NCBI RefSeq assembly: GCF_018760735.1
Contig: NZ_JAHHZN010000014.1
Location: 1 to 64,000, forward strand
Reading direction: 5' to 3'
Source of the DNA: Hymenobacter piscis
GTDB lineage: Bacteria; Bacteroidota; Bacteroidia; Cytophagales; Hymenobacteraceae
Length of the DNA: 64,000 nucleotides
The notes under the pieces are model-generated. The model was not told where the DNA came from, made no database searches, and was given only the letters and a program-made list of their open reading frames with translations. Each line of letters opens with the position of its first letter. Position 1 is the first letter of the stretch. A program made the position numbers and the translations under genes. Positions 8,340-15,973 of this stretch are shown here, piece by piece.

Positions 8340-10283
8340 ATGTCTCTGCTCGAACGCATCGTCAGCGAGCTCCCCGTCAGCGCCGGCCTCCGCCAGGAGC
8401 TGACCAGCCCCACCGTATTACGAAAGCATGCCCTGTATCTGCGGCTACCGCACTTGCTGGCGCCCGCCTACCCTTTGGTTAGTCCGGAGCAGCTGGAACA
8501 GCTCTCCGTCTTCGGGTACTTCTACTTCCGATTCCTGGTGGCCTTCGATCAGATGCTTGATCAGACGGCCTCGACGACTCGCCCGGAAGAGGAAACCGAG
8601 CGGATGATTGAATTTTGTTCGGTATACGAGGCGGCCATTCGGGGCTTGTGCTCCCTGTTTCCGGAATCGGCCCCGTTCTGGGCCCACCTGAACCGGTGCA
8701 AGCAGCAGTACGCCGGCAGCAACCGGCAGGAAAAGCGGCTGGCTGCGACCCGCCCACCCATCACGGCCACCATGTTCGAGGAACTGGCCGCCGGCAAGTC
8801 CGCCGTTTGCTTTGCCATGGTACATGCCCTGGAAGAACTCAGCGGCCAGCCTGAACATAGCTCCCAGCTCCTGGCTTGCCTGCGGCACGTCCACATCGGC
8901 CTGCAGTGTCTCGACGACGTGGACGATTTCGTGCAGGATCTGGCCAACGGGCAATACACGTTCGCCCACTACCTCACCTACCAGGTATACCGGGCCCAGG
9001 CCGGGGCCGACGCGCCCGCGCTGGCCCCGCATGAACTGGAGTTACTGTTCCACTCCTCGCGCACGGCCTATGCCCTGTACGGACGCGCTCAGCACCATTT
9101 CGACCTGGCCCGGCAGATAGGCCAGGACCTGCGGCTACCGGAGCTAACCGCCGTGGCCGGCCAGCTGGGCATGAGTGCGCGCCGGCAGCAGCACCAGGCC
9201 TCGCTGCACGCCGACATTCATGCCCAACGTCAGCTGAAAAGCTTCCACCTATTTTTTCCCGACCGCCCCTGCTTTACTCCCTCGCTGATACCTGGCGCCG
9301 TAGGGCGCGGTAAACAGCAGCTCAGTGGCAGCCGCAGCCCACAGAGCCGATGGGTGGACCTGCTCACCGATCAAGCGGATACGCAGTACCTGGTAACGGC
9401 CTTCGCCGCGGCCTTGCTCAGCGAGGGGCAGGACCGGCATACGGCCCTGGTCGTGGAAGCGTCTGATAGCTTGTTTCCGATCGAGCAGCAGCCAGCGGGC
9501 CTGCTGCCCGGCCTCTCGCTGGGCCTTGGTCTTTCGCTGCAGAAAATATGCAGCGGCCATCAGCCGGATTCAGCTCCCCGGGCCTGGCTGGACTACCAGA
9601 ACGCGGATGGTGGCTGGGTGGCTTACCGTGACGTGCCCGCCGTGCGTCGGCAGTTGGGCGGTGGGGAAGAAAGGGATATCAGCGGCTGGACGGCGGCCCA
9701 CGCCTGCACCACAGCCCTGAACGCGTGGGCGCTCCGCCGGTTTCCTGCCTGCGCGGGTGTATATACGGCCTCCTGCGCGTGGCTGCTGAGTCAGCAGCTG
9801 CCGGATGGCCGCTGGCAGGCTTACTGGTGGTCCAGTGAGATACTGAGTACGGCATTTGCGGTACTGGCCTTGCAGGATAATTCTGTCTACCGGCCGGCCA
9901 TTGAACGTGCCTGCGCCTGGCTCCGCAACAGCCAGTCGCTTGAGGGCTCCTGGTACGTTCTGGGTCAGCCCAGCGCCTTTTACACGGCTTTGGCGCTCCA
10001 GGCCCTGACCGCGACGCCCGATGCGGAAAACCTGCCGGCGGCTGAAGCGGCCGCGGCCTGGCTGATCGGACAACAGCGGACCGATGGGAGCTGGCTGGCG
10101 TCCCCGCTGCTGCGCCTGCCGGAACCGGCGTGCGGGGAGCTGACCTCGGAAACGCGCTGGAAAGTCTCCCCCTTCGGCTTCAACGTGTTGCTGGCTGACC
10201 ACAACCGCGTGCTGACCACGGCCGCGGCGTGCCGGGCGCTGCGGGCTTACCACTGCTGGCAGGTAGTGCAACAAGCGGCCTGA
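8340..10283 (+). CDS. Class I isoprenoid-synthase / terpene-cyclase-like fusion enzyme
   Basis: Two-domain enzyme of about 647 residues. The N-terminal 320 residues resemble the class I isoprenoid synthase fold, with Asp-rich motifs FDQMLDQT (about residue 69) and LDDVDDFVQD (about residue 191), where Mg-diphosphate would bind. The C-terminal part has repeats of the squalene-cyclase/prenyltransferase type: NADGGWVAY (about 421), QLPDGRWQAYWW (about 486), SLEGSWYVL (about 531) and RTDGSWLAS (about 577). The class II DxDD motif is not evident; its expected place reads DISGW, so protonation-type cyclisation is doubtful. The start at 8340 (MSLLERIV) is preferred over 8307. The stop overlaps the next ATG by one base. 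Likely a terpene or prenyl transfer enzyme acting on a peptide or small molecule; the substrate is unknown. Confidence 0.75.
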   Translation: MSLLERIVSELPVSAGLRQELTSPTVLRKHALYLRLPHLLAPAYPLVSPEQLEQLSVFGYFYFRFLVAFDQMLDQTASTTRPEEETERMIEFCSVYEAAIRGLCSLFPESAPFWAHLNRCKQQYAGSNRQEKRLAATRPPITATMFEELAAGKSAVCFAMVHALEELSGQPEHSSQLLACLRHVHIGLQCLDDVDDFVQDLANGQYTFAHYLTYQVYRAQAGADAPALAPHELELLFHSSRTAYALYGRAQHHFDLARQIGQDLRLPELTAVAGQLGMSARRQQHQASLHADIHAQRQLKSFHLFFPDRPCFTPSLIPGAVGRGKQQLSGSRSPQSRWVDLLTDQADTQYLVTAFAAALLSEGQDRHTALVVEASDSLFPIEQQPAGLLPGLSLGLGLSLQKICSGHQPDSAPRAWLDYQNADGGWVAYRDVPAVRRQLGGGEERDISGWTAAHACTTALNAWALRRFPACAGVYTASCAWLLSQQLPDGRWQAYWWSSEILSTAFAVLALQDNSVYRPAIERACAWLRNSQSLEGSWYVLGQPSAFYTALALQALTATPDAENLPAAEAAAAWLIGQQRTDGSWLASPLLRLPEPACGELTSETRWKVSPFGFNVLLADHNRVLTTAAACRALRAYHCWQVVQQAA

Positions 10284-11437
10284 TGCTGGTACCGGAAATT
10301 GAAATCACACCATTCGGAGACGGCCGCTGGGTACTACGCACCCCCAGCGGCCGTCATGCGTTGCTCAGCAGCCATAGCTACCGCCTGCTCCAGCTGCTGC
10401 ACCATTCCAATCCGGATACGGCCCTGCAGTGCTTCAATGCGGAATTCAGCGCTGCCTACTCTCCTGAAGAGTTTTCCAACCTGATTACTGCACAGTTCTC
10501 CGGCCTGGGTGTACTGGCCCATGACGCCGCTCCCCCTCGACCAATGCCCCCCGATGCGCTGCCAGTCCGCTGGCAGCTGCTGTCGCCGGCGGTGGCTGGT
10601 CGCTTGGCCGTCGGGCTGAAGCCGCTGCTGATTAGCCGGGTCGTACGCTGGTTGCTGCCCGCCCTGTTAGTGCTGAGCCCCTGCGTAGCCTGGCAGGCTA
10701 CAAACTCGACCGCCGGCATGGCCCCGGCCCAGGGCTGGCTGCTCGTGGGACTGGTGCTGTTCTCGTCGCTGGTGCACGAGCTGGGCCACATTGCCGCCTG
10801 CTCCCGGGTAGGCATCCGCCACGGGGGCGTGGGCGTGGGCCTCTACCTGTACCTGCTGCCGGCCTTCTACGCCGACGTAACGGCTATCTGGCAGGCGCTG
10901 CCGGCGCAGCGGCTCATTGCCAACGCGGGGGGCATCATTGCGCAGCTGACGTTTGCCTTGCTGTTGGCGGCCGTGGCGACCCTGGGCCACCGGCCCGGGC
11001 TGCTGCCGGCGGTGGTTACCATCATCATCCTGGCCTGGTGGCAGTTCAATATTTTCAGCCGCCACGATGGGTACTGGATGCTGGCTGACTTTACCGGTAA
11101 TCCGCTGCTGCTGGAAAATGCCGTCTCGCAGCTGCAGGCGGCCCGGAAGGGACAATGGCCCCGTACGCGGGCCCAGGGCTGGCTGCTGGCGTACGGAGTG
11201 GCCAATGCCCTGTCAACGGGCGTGCTGCTGGCCCTAGCCCTGATACGGTACGGGCATCGGCTGCCGCTGCTGCCGGCGCACCTGGTACACGCCGGGCGGC
11301 AACTGCTGGCCGGTCAGTGGCCGCAGCTCAGCCCCGGGGATTTGCCGGCGCTACTGTTTTGCCTGCTGCTGGCCCGCCAGCTGTACGCCTGGGGAAAGCG
11401 GGCTGCGGACCGAATCAGGGACGTTTACAAAGTTTAA
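10283..11437 (+). CDS. M50-family membrane metalloprotease with PqqD-like N-terminus
   Basis: 384 residues. The N-terminal 85 residues (ITPFGDGRWVLRTPSGRH...LLQLLHHSN...LITAQFSGLGVL) have the size and pattern of a PqqD-like RiPP recognition element. The rest is a polytopic membrane protein with the site-2-protease zinc motif HELGH (about residues 165-169) and a later HDGYW that can supply the third ligand. ATG/TGA overlap with the preceding gene shows tight coupling. In known RiPP systems PqqD-like domains bind leader peptides, and M50-like proteins often occur with peptide export or processing. Here it would bind and cut the two small peptides encoded downstream; that assignment is inference. 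Confidence 0.8.
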   Translation: MLVPEIEITPFGDGRWVLRTPSGRHALLSSHSYRLLQLLHHSNPDTALQCFNAEFSAAYSPEEFSNLITAQFSGLGVLAHDAAPPRPMPPDALPVRWQLLSPAVAGRLAVGLKPLLISRVVRWLLPALLVLSPCVAWQATNSTAGMAPAQGWLLVGLVLFSSLVHELGHIAACSRVGIRHGGVGVGLYLYLLPAFYADVTAIWQALPAQRLIANAGGIIAQLTFALLLAAVATLGHRPGLLPAVVTIIILAWWQFNIFSRHDGYWMLADFTGNPLLLENAVSQLQAARKGQWPRTRAQGWLLAYGVANALSTGVLLALALIRYGHRLPLLPAHLVHAGRQLLAGQWPQLSPGDLPALLFCLLLARQLYAWGKRAADRIRDVYKV

Positions 11438-11461
11438 TTATTGTCTAATTAAAAATTATCT

Positions 11462-11491
11462 TTTGTTTAGTTATTAGATCAACTACTTTTA
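11462..11491 (+). promoter_or_regulatory. Putative promoter of the peptide genes
   Basis: TTTG (11462-11465), an 18-bp spacer, then TACTTTTA (11484-11491). This is near the Bacteroidetes -33/-7 consensus and matches the promoter proposed for the whole cluster. It would let the small peptides be made in excess over the enzymes. Confidence 0.5.
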
Positions 11492-11610
11492 TTCATCGTG
11501 TGGCCGGTTGCAGTCCCGTTGTTCCCATGATGCAGCCCTGGCCTAAAGCGGGTAGGCCGGCCAGTTGCCTGATCAGCGCCCGCCATTGTTTCACCTATTC
11601 CCTACCCAGC

Positions 11611-11760
11611 ATGAGTAAAACCTCTTGCCCCGAACCCGCTGCCGAGCAGCTGGCCGGCCAGTTCTCCACCGAGCAACTGCCCGGCCGCCTCGAAAACCAG
11701 CATTGGGATTCCACCCTGGATACCACCAAGGAGGAAGTACCTGGCCCTCGTCAGGTATAA
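11611..11760 (+). CDS. Putative RiPP precursor peptide 1
   Basis: 49-residue peptide. Its central segment QFSTEQLPGRLENQHW is nearly identical to QFSTEELPARLENQYW in the next small gene, while the flanks differ. Short length, paralogy, and position right after a PqqD-like/M50 gene are the hallmarks of precursor peptides. The N-terminal part carries one Cys and a PEPAAEQLAG stretch; the C-terminal tail is acidic/polar and ends in PGPRQV. The ATG at 11611 follows a pyrimidine-rich leader (CCTATTCCCTACCCAGC). Which part is leader and which is core cannot be told from sequence alone. Confidence 0.65.
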   Translation: MSKTSCPEPAAEQLAGQFSTEQLPGRLENQHWDSTLDTTKEEVPGPRQV

Positions 11761-11889
11761 CCCAGTCTACCGCCCGTTAGGACCCACGGCGCACGAGTAC
11801 GCTTACCCTGTTCTGTTCAGTCACCGGTGCCGGCCCGTGTAGCTGCTGCAGGCAGATTCATTTTTTCAGTTTCACTTTCCATTTATCTC

Positions 11890-12012
11890 ATGGACGCATC
11901 TACAAACCAGTTCTCTACGGAAGAACTCCCCGCCCGCCTCGAAAATCAATACTGGTCGAGCTGGGGAAACAGTGACCGGGAAGTCGCTCAACCCACTGCC
12001 ACCCAAAACTAA
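11890..12012 (+). CDS. Putative RiPP precursor peptide 2
   Basis: 40-residue peptide, paralogue of the preceding small gene. It shares QFSTE-LP-RLENQ-W and then continues SSWGNSDREVAQP, against DSTLDTTKEEVPGP in peptide 1. Both thus have an aromatic residue after ENQ, a Ser/Thr/Asp-rich stretch, and an EV..P ending. No Cys. Start ATG at 11890; the longer frame from 11827 lies in the intergenic region. Followed by stem-loops and a clear terminator at 12079-12114, which closes the cluster. Confidence 0.65.
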   Translation: MDASTNQFSTEELPARLENQYWSSWGNSDREVAQPTATQN

Positions 12013-12078
12013 GGACCGTTAAGGTCCTCCGTGGGCGGGTCCTTAACGTGGTTGTGGTCAGGACCTGCCCGCCAGGAT

Positions 12079-12114
12079 AGAAAAAGCACCGGTCTGTGGT
12101 CCGGTGCTTTTTCT
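12079..12114. terminator. Terminator closing the RiPP-like cluster
   Basis: Stem AGAAAAAGCACCGG / CCGGTGCTTTTTCT with an 8-nt loop and T-run. It works in both orientations by sequence. Confidence 0.85.
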
Positions 12115-12158
12115 GATTTTACGCCTTTCCCTACCTGCCCATCTGCTCGCACAGCGCC

Positions 12159-12326
12159 ATGAAAAGATTCTTGCTATATGCCGGCGCATTTGCTGGCCTT
12201 ATCTGGTTACTGGCCAGGTATGGTCCCACACATAGCCCCGCGTATTACGGGGCTGCCTCGCCGGCCTACATCCCCCAACCGCCCGCCTCATTCGACCACC
12301 CGGCCGATAGTGCTGCAACTCGCTGA
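12159..12326 (+). CDS. Small single-span membrane protein (55 aa)
   Basis: The frame from ATG 12159 encodes MKRFLLYAGAFAGLIWLLARY, a basic start plus one hydrophobic span, followed by a Pro/Ala/Tyr-rich tail. It begins 45 bp after the terminator of the RiPP-like cluster and ends 73 bp before the next gene. A signal-anchored small protein is plausible. The core CCCCAACCGCCC of the dispersed motif happens to fall inside its coding sequence. No family recognised. Confidence 0.5.
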   Translation: MKRFLLYAGAFAGLIWLLARYGPTHSPAYYGAASPAYIPQPPASFDHPADSAATR

Positions 12327-12398
12327 TGGGCACTTGCCCTTGGCCTCGTCGACTGGGATTTGCCTAATTTGGTCTTTCTTTCACCGACTCCTGCAGGC

Positions 12399-13097
12399 AT
12401 GGTCCCCGTTACCAGCATTCCTACCGAAACCCTCTATAAGTTCTTAACTATCGGCTCCATTCTGGCAATCCTGGCCAGCTCCGTCCTCTTCGTGAACCAG
12501 TGGCAGAAAACCAGCCAGCTGGATATTAAATATGCTACTGCCATCCGACTATACGAGCATAAGCAGGCCATTACAGAGCGGGAGCGTAAAGAGCTGCTTC
12601 GAGAGATGAAATTCGACTCGGCCCAGCAGAAAGCTATGCGTCAGGTCAGAACCTTGGCAAATAGGCTAGCCAAGAAGCAGGGATGGCCGGCCATGAAAGA
12701 ATTCAGCGTCACTTTCGACAACATACACTTCACGGATGAGTCGAAGTACAACGAATATCTAGACAAGCTGCAGGCGAAAAGCGCCGCCAATTTCAACAAG
12801 AAGCTGGAGGCGCTCAACCAGGTCGTGGAGAAGTCGAACGAGGAAGCTATTCGCCTGGGTGAGCAAAGTCAGTTGCTGGAGCAGAATTCGTATTACCTGG
12901 GCGCCATAACCGCCTTGTGGCTGGGCCTCGTGTTCATCAGTGCCAAGGCCCTGCGCTACGGCATTCGCAAATGGCACGAGATGCAGACTGTCAATGATGA
13001 GCTGATGCGCATGCAGCTGCGCAAAGCAACTGCTGAAGCGGCTGAAGTTACCCCAGCTACCACGACTGAGACTGAATCCACTCAACCGGCCGCGTAG
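12399..13097 (+). CDS. Two-span membrane protein with long periplasmic coiled coil
   Basis: 232 residues. One membrane span near the N-terminus (FLTIGSILAILASSVLFV), a charged helical region of about 120 residues likely to form a coiled coil, a second span (YYLGAITALWLGLVFISAKAL), and a Thr/Glu-rich cytoplasmic tail. The start MVPVTSIPTETL at 12399 is preferred over 12360. The layout resembles membrane-anchored sensor or scaffold proteins without catalytic domains. Function unknown. It ends before a bidirectional terminator at 13175-13203. Confidence 0.75.
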   Translation: MVPVTSIPTETLYKFLTIGSILAILASSVLFVNQWQKTSQLDIKYATAIRLYEHKQAITERERKELLREMKFDSAQQKAMRQVRTLANRLAKKQGWPAMKEFSVTFDNIHFTDESKYNEYLDKLQAKSAANFNKKLEALNQVVEKSNEEAIRLGEQSQLLEQNSYYLGAITALWLGLVFISAKALRYGIRKWHEMQTVNDELMRMQLRKATAEAAEVTPATTTETESTQPAA

Positions 13098-13174
13098 TGA
13101 TTTAGTAACCAATACTATCTTGCACCCGTTGCAAAGGTCGGGCGGCAGCAGGTGTGTTTAAGTCCGCCCGTAAT

Positions 13175-13203
13175 GAAAATCCCCGCTCCTGGCGGGGATT
13201 TTC
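13175..13203. terminator. Bidirectional terminator
   Basis: Stem GAAAATCCCCGC / GCGGGGATTTTC with a short loop, between genes converging at 13097 and 13222. Confidence 0.85.
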
Positions 13204-13221
13204 GCTTTCTGACCTACGTAC

Positions 13222-13659
13222 TTACCGGGTCGGGTTCCGCTGAAATTGCTTCTGCCGGGCCCGGAGGGCTTTAAGTTTCTGTTTGCCCTGACTTTGCAGC
13301 GTGATGACCAAGTTCCTTTCTCCCGAAGGGCGTTTGATCTCCACCTGTTCGGGTTGGTGCTCTGGAAAGGATACAACCAGGGTAATGGGCTCGTCGGCTT
13401 CGACCGGCACCAGAAAAAAGCCCTCCGAATTGGTGCTGGCGGTGCTGAGTTTGTTGCCGCTTACCTCAACCGTGGCGCCGGCCAGGGGCTGGCCGGTACT
13501 GCTGAATACAACGCCCGTGAGGGATACTTTGCCCGTGTTGGAGGCCGTGAGTACCGGCGTGTCCTGAGCGCACGCTACTTGGCCCATAAAGGGAGTCAGG
13601 CTGCTCAAAATGAAACCGAAAATTGCGGAACGAAGCTGATGGTTATGTACGATACGCAT
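13222..13659 (-). CDS. Secreted protein with carboxypeptidase-regulatory-like domain
   Basis: 145 residues. The signal peptide region is FGFILSSLTPFMGQVACAQ. The mature part reads VSLTGVVFSSTGQPLAGATVEVSGNKLSTASTNSEGFFLVPV, the typical CarboxypepD_reg/CNA-B-like β-sandwich seen at the N-terminus of SusC/TonB receptors in Bacteroidetes. Here it stands alone, without a plug or barrel, and ends in a basic tail (RARQKQFQRNPTR). The start at 13659 is preferred over 13728. Transcribed alone, convergent with the 12399 gene. A small exported binding or adaptor protein is a guess. Confidence 0.75.
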   Translation of the reverse strand: MRIVHNHQLRSAIFGFILSSLTPFMGQVACAQDTPVLTASNTGKVSLTGVVFSSTGQPLAGATVEVSGNKLSTASTNSEGFFLVPVEADEPITLVVSFPEHQPEQVEIKRPSGERNLVITLQSQGKQKLKALRARQKQFQRNPTR

Positions 13660-13754
13660 TACAAAGATGGATTTCAGAGTACGTGAAGTATTGAGGCAAT
13701 TTTCACCGGCTACGGAAGCAAATAGCACACCACGACTATAGGAGTAGGGTGCAG

Positions 13755-14234
13755 CTACGCTGCCTGGGCCAGTGGCTGATGAATACTGGAAAACAAGTCG
13801 AGCTGCACACTGATGGTGCGCACCGGTGCGCGCTGGGGCTGGGGCTGCGGCTGGGGTGGTCCGGATACTGGCCGGCGAGTGCCCCGCCGGGTATCATAGT
13901 CCAGTCGTACCCGGGCTTTGGTTTTGGCAAAGCTCCAGCGCCGGGCCTTCGGGGTTTGCCAGCAGCTAAGCCCGGCATCCTGCAGCAGGTTGGGTAACGC
14001 CCGGGTCTGGCGGGTCCGGTTCTCGGCCTGCACGGCGCAGCCGTCGGGCCGGTTGTTCATGGTGCGCTGGGTCACCATCAGGTCCCCGCACGCTGGCGCG
14101 CGGGGACCGGTTTCGACGGTTAGGTAAAGCCATTGTTTCGATGGCCCACTGTGGATGCGGACCAGGCAACCCAAGTCGGTGGACCAGAAGGCCTCGGTTT
14201 TGATGGGTCCGCCACCGTGTGCACCGCTACTCAC
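13755..14234 (-). CDS. Unknown 159-residue protein, GTG start
   Basis: Last gene of a three-gene operon (14793 to 13755). The GTG at 14234 overlaps the TAG of the upstream gene by 8 bp, which supports this start. The protein is mixed α/β with a basic, Pro/Gln-rich linker (PPQPQPQPQR) and a C-terminal SVQLDLFSSIHQP. That QLDLF element is similar to clamp-binding peptides (QLxLF), so an interaction with the β sliding clamp is conceivable. No family recognised. Confidence 0.65.
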   Translation of the reverse strand: MSSGAHGGGPIKTEAFWSTDLGCLVRIHSGPSKQWLYLTVETGPRAPACGDLMVTQRTMNNRPDGCAVQAENRTRQTRALPNLLQDAGLSCWQTPKARRWSFAKTKARVRLDYDTRRGTRRPVSGPPQPQPQPQRAPVRTISVQLDLFSSIHQPLAQAA

Positions 14235-14532
14235 GCCCGCGTACCACGTCCAACGCGTCGTCGAGCGTATACTTGTTGACCGAGCGAAAGTCGCGGAACT
14301 CGCCCGCCGACGTCAGCTCTACCTGGTCCCAGCAGCCGCTGGAGTCGCGGTAAATCACTTTCATTCCGGAAAGGGGCCGGTTTTCCTCCTGGCTGATATC
14401 GGCCAGCACGTTGTGAATGTCATTCGTGACCGTTCGGCCCTGGTCCTGGTCGGTAATGCAGATAATGCCGTCCTCGGTAATGTCGTAGATAAACGAGGCC
14501 CTGGGTTGATTGCGGGAGCGGTAAAGGCTCAT
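14227..14532 (-). CDS. Unknown 101-residue protein
   Basis: Middle gene of the operon. It looks like a compact soluble domain (FIYDITEDGIICITDQDQGRTVTNDI... GMKVIYRDSSGCWDQVEL). It resembles short phage or plasmid accessory proteins, but I cannot name the family. It starts 24 bp after the upstream gene and overlaps the downstream GTG, so translation is probably coupled. Confidence 0.7.
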   Translation of the reverse strand: MSLYRSRNQPRASFIYDITEDGIICITDQDQGRTVTNDIHNVLADISQEENRPLSGMKVIYRDSSGCWDQVELTSAGEFRDFRSVNKYTLDDALDVVRGRE

Positions 14533-14556
14533 AGTGAAAAGGAATGAGGTGGATAC

Positions 14557-14793
14557 TTAAAGCGGGCGTACTTCCTGCATGATTACCTGGTACTCACTTC
14601 CCTGCTGGTCCTTGACCTTCTCACCGTCGAAGAAGCTGAACACCCGGTCAGCATCCTCCCGCTCCACATATTCCAATGTTGCCTCCTCCTGCTGGCCCTG
14701 TTTCGGGCCGCTGAGGAAGAGCTTGTGGTACACTACCTGGAACTGGTAGGCCGGCGACTGGATGGCCTGCACGCGGTTGGCTTCGGAGTTCAT
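14557..14793 (-). CDS. Unknown 78-residue protein
   Basis: First gene of a three-gene operon driven by a shared-palindrome promoter. Its ATG follows directly on CTTCTTCCCAACTGCCC, a copy of the dispersed pyrimidine motif, which here acts as the 5' leader. Small α/β protein (YQFQVVYHKLFLSG... DADRVFSFFDGEKVKD). No family recognised. Confidence 0.7.
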   Translation of the reverse strand: MNSEANRVQAIQSPAYQFQVVYHKLFLSGPKQGQQEEATLEYVEREDADRVFSFFDGEKVKDQQGSEYQVIMQEVRPL

Positions 14794-14810
14794 GGGCAGT
14801 TGGGAAGAAG
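14794..14810 (-). repeat. Dispersed pyrimidine motif, leader copy
   Basis: On the minus strand CTTCTTCCCAACTGCCC, immediately followed by the ATG at 14793. Confidence 0.55.
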
Positions 14811-14841
14811 TGGTGGAAATGAGGCAGTATCACCCTGCTTT

Positions 14842-14894
14842 CTAAGTATATATACGGCAAGCTATCATATTTTGATTCAATTATTAAATCAAAA
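14842..14894 (-). promoter_or_regulatory. Shared-palindrome promoter of the 14793-13755 operon
   Basis: The palindrome TTGATTCAAT-T-ATTAAATCAA (within 14870-14894) is 13 bp from CGTATATATACTTAG (minus strand from 14856). The core-promoter stretch is identical to those at 31064 and 31575. Confidence 0.7.
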
Positions 14895-14920
14895 CAACAT
14901 CTATTTTCATCTGTCTCCCC

Positions 14921-14940
14921 CTTTCCTCCCCACCGCCCCC
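14921..14940 (+). repeat. Dispersed pyrimidine motif, copy
   Basis: CTTTCCTCCCCACCGCCCCC, 26 bp to the right of the promoter palindrome, in the same relative place as the copies at 3554 and 31141. Confidence 0.55.
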
Positions 14941-15006
14941 TTATAAATCAGGGCATTATATAATATTAACTTACGATTAGTTTTAGTTAATATATAAATG
15001 AGGTAT

Positions 15007-15014
15007 TACTTTTA
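15007..15014 (+). promoter_or_regulatory. Possible -7 element
   Basis: TACTTTTA, the same octamer as in the RiPP-like cluster promoters, 28 bp before the ATG of the secreted protein at 15043. No clear -33 element is visible. Confidence 0.3.
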
Positions 15015-15042
15015 TTCAACTTGTCCATTTAATCTCCTATCC

Positions 15043-15780
15043 ATGAAACGAATTTTGCCCCTGCTCCCCTTGCTGACGGCCGCGCTGGTCAGCTTCTCTG
15101 CGCAGGCTCAGCGCCCTACCCAACCCGCGAAAAACGTGGTGGTGGGGGCGGCTACCGGCACGGCCCTGCTCCTGAATTTTACGCCTGGTGATGGCATCGG
15201 TCGGACTATTAGCATGGTACGGGTCGGTTCGCCCACAGCGGCTCCACTGGCGCTGCAGCCCCGCGACTCGGTGGCCTATCCAATTTCGGCCGACTACGGC
15301 GCTGGCCCGCAAGCCGGCGGGGGCTGGGTTGTGGCTAACACTCCCCTGGATATAGTAGTCCTCGCAGGCCTGGTCAACGCCAGCTGGTACCAGGTACAGA
15401 TAACCGAGTACAATGGGAGTGAGGCGCAGCCCTTGTTTGCGCCACCCGTCAAAAGCCTGCGGGTGGTACTGAACTCCTCCGCGACGACCGTTTTGGCTTC
15501 GCCGACGCTCGACGTGGCCGCACCTCTTGCGTCCGTCGCGCTGAATGCCTGGCCGAACCCGGTTCGGCCAGGGGAGTCCGTGCAGGTAATCGGCCCGCAA
15601 ACCCAGCAGCTCACGGCCAGCTGGGTCAGCGCCGCCGGCCAGCTGTTGCCGGCTCCTGCGCAAGCGCGGCCAAACGGCGTAAGCGTGGCCACACCCGCGC
15701 AGCCAGGCCTGTACCTGTTGCGGCTCATTGACCGGCAGGGCCAGCTCGTGGCGACTACCCGCATCCACGTTCAGCAATAA
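15043..15780 (+). CDS. Secreted protein with type IX-like C-terminal sorting domain
   Basis: 245 residues. Signal peptide MKRILPLLPLLTAALVSFSAQAQ; start at 15043 chosen for this reason. The body contains a β-rich region (VVVGAATGTALLLNFTPGDG...ITEYNGSE). The last 80 residues read NAWPNPVRPGESVQV ... GLYLLRLIDRQGQLVATTRIHV, the pattern of Bacteroidetes Por secretion (type A) C-terminal domains: a PNP start, a GxYxLR core and a final β-strand. It is therefore probably exported to the cell surface by the host's type IX system. Followed 5 bp later by a small membrane protein. Ligand or activity unknown. Confidence 0.75.
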   Translation: MKRILPLLPLLTAALVSFSAQAQRPTQPAKNVVVGAATGTALLLNFTPGDGIGRTISMVRVGSPTAAPLALQPRDSVAYPISADYGAGPQAGGGWVVANTPLDIVVLAGLVNASWYQVQITEYNGSEAQPLFAPPVKSLRVVLNSSATTVLASPTLDVAAPLASVALNAWPNPVRPGESVQVIGPQTQQLTASWVSAAGQLLPAPAQARPNGVSVATPAQPGLYLLRLIDRQGQLVATTRIHVQQ

Positions 15781-15784
15781 GTTC

Positions 15785-15973
15785 ATGGTACTTGCTGCTA
15801 TCACCGCCACCCCAATACCAGTTTTGGTTCTGCTGGCGGGCATCGTGCTGGCCCTGCTGCTCAACGCTGCCCTGCGCGTGCTGCGCTACCTGGGGGCCAT
15901 TCTAATTCGATTCCGCACCTGGTACGCCGGCTGGCGTAAGTCGCCGGCGCCCGTTAAGCACCGCTCCGTATGA
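15785..15973 (+). CDS. Small membrane protein (62 aa)
   Basis: One long hydrophobic span (PVLVLLAGIVLALLLNAALRVL) followed by a basic cytoplasmic tail (RFRTWYAGWRKSPAPVKHRSV). The ATG at 15785 lies 5 bp after the stop of the secreted protein, and its stop overlaps the next ATG in ATGA fashion, so it is part of a three-gene operon. Function unknown. Confidence 0.65.
   Translation: MVLAAITATPIPVLVLLAGIVLALLLNAALRVLRYLGAILIRFRTWYAGWRKSPAPVKHRSV

Noticed and set aside
9252..9676. Two apparent copies of the dispersed pyrimidine motif (9252-9269 and 9658-9676)
   Set aside because: Both lie inside the fusion-enzyme coding sequence and encode ordinary residues; likely chance or coding constraint, so not counted as copies.
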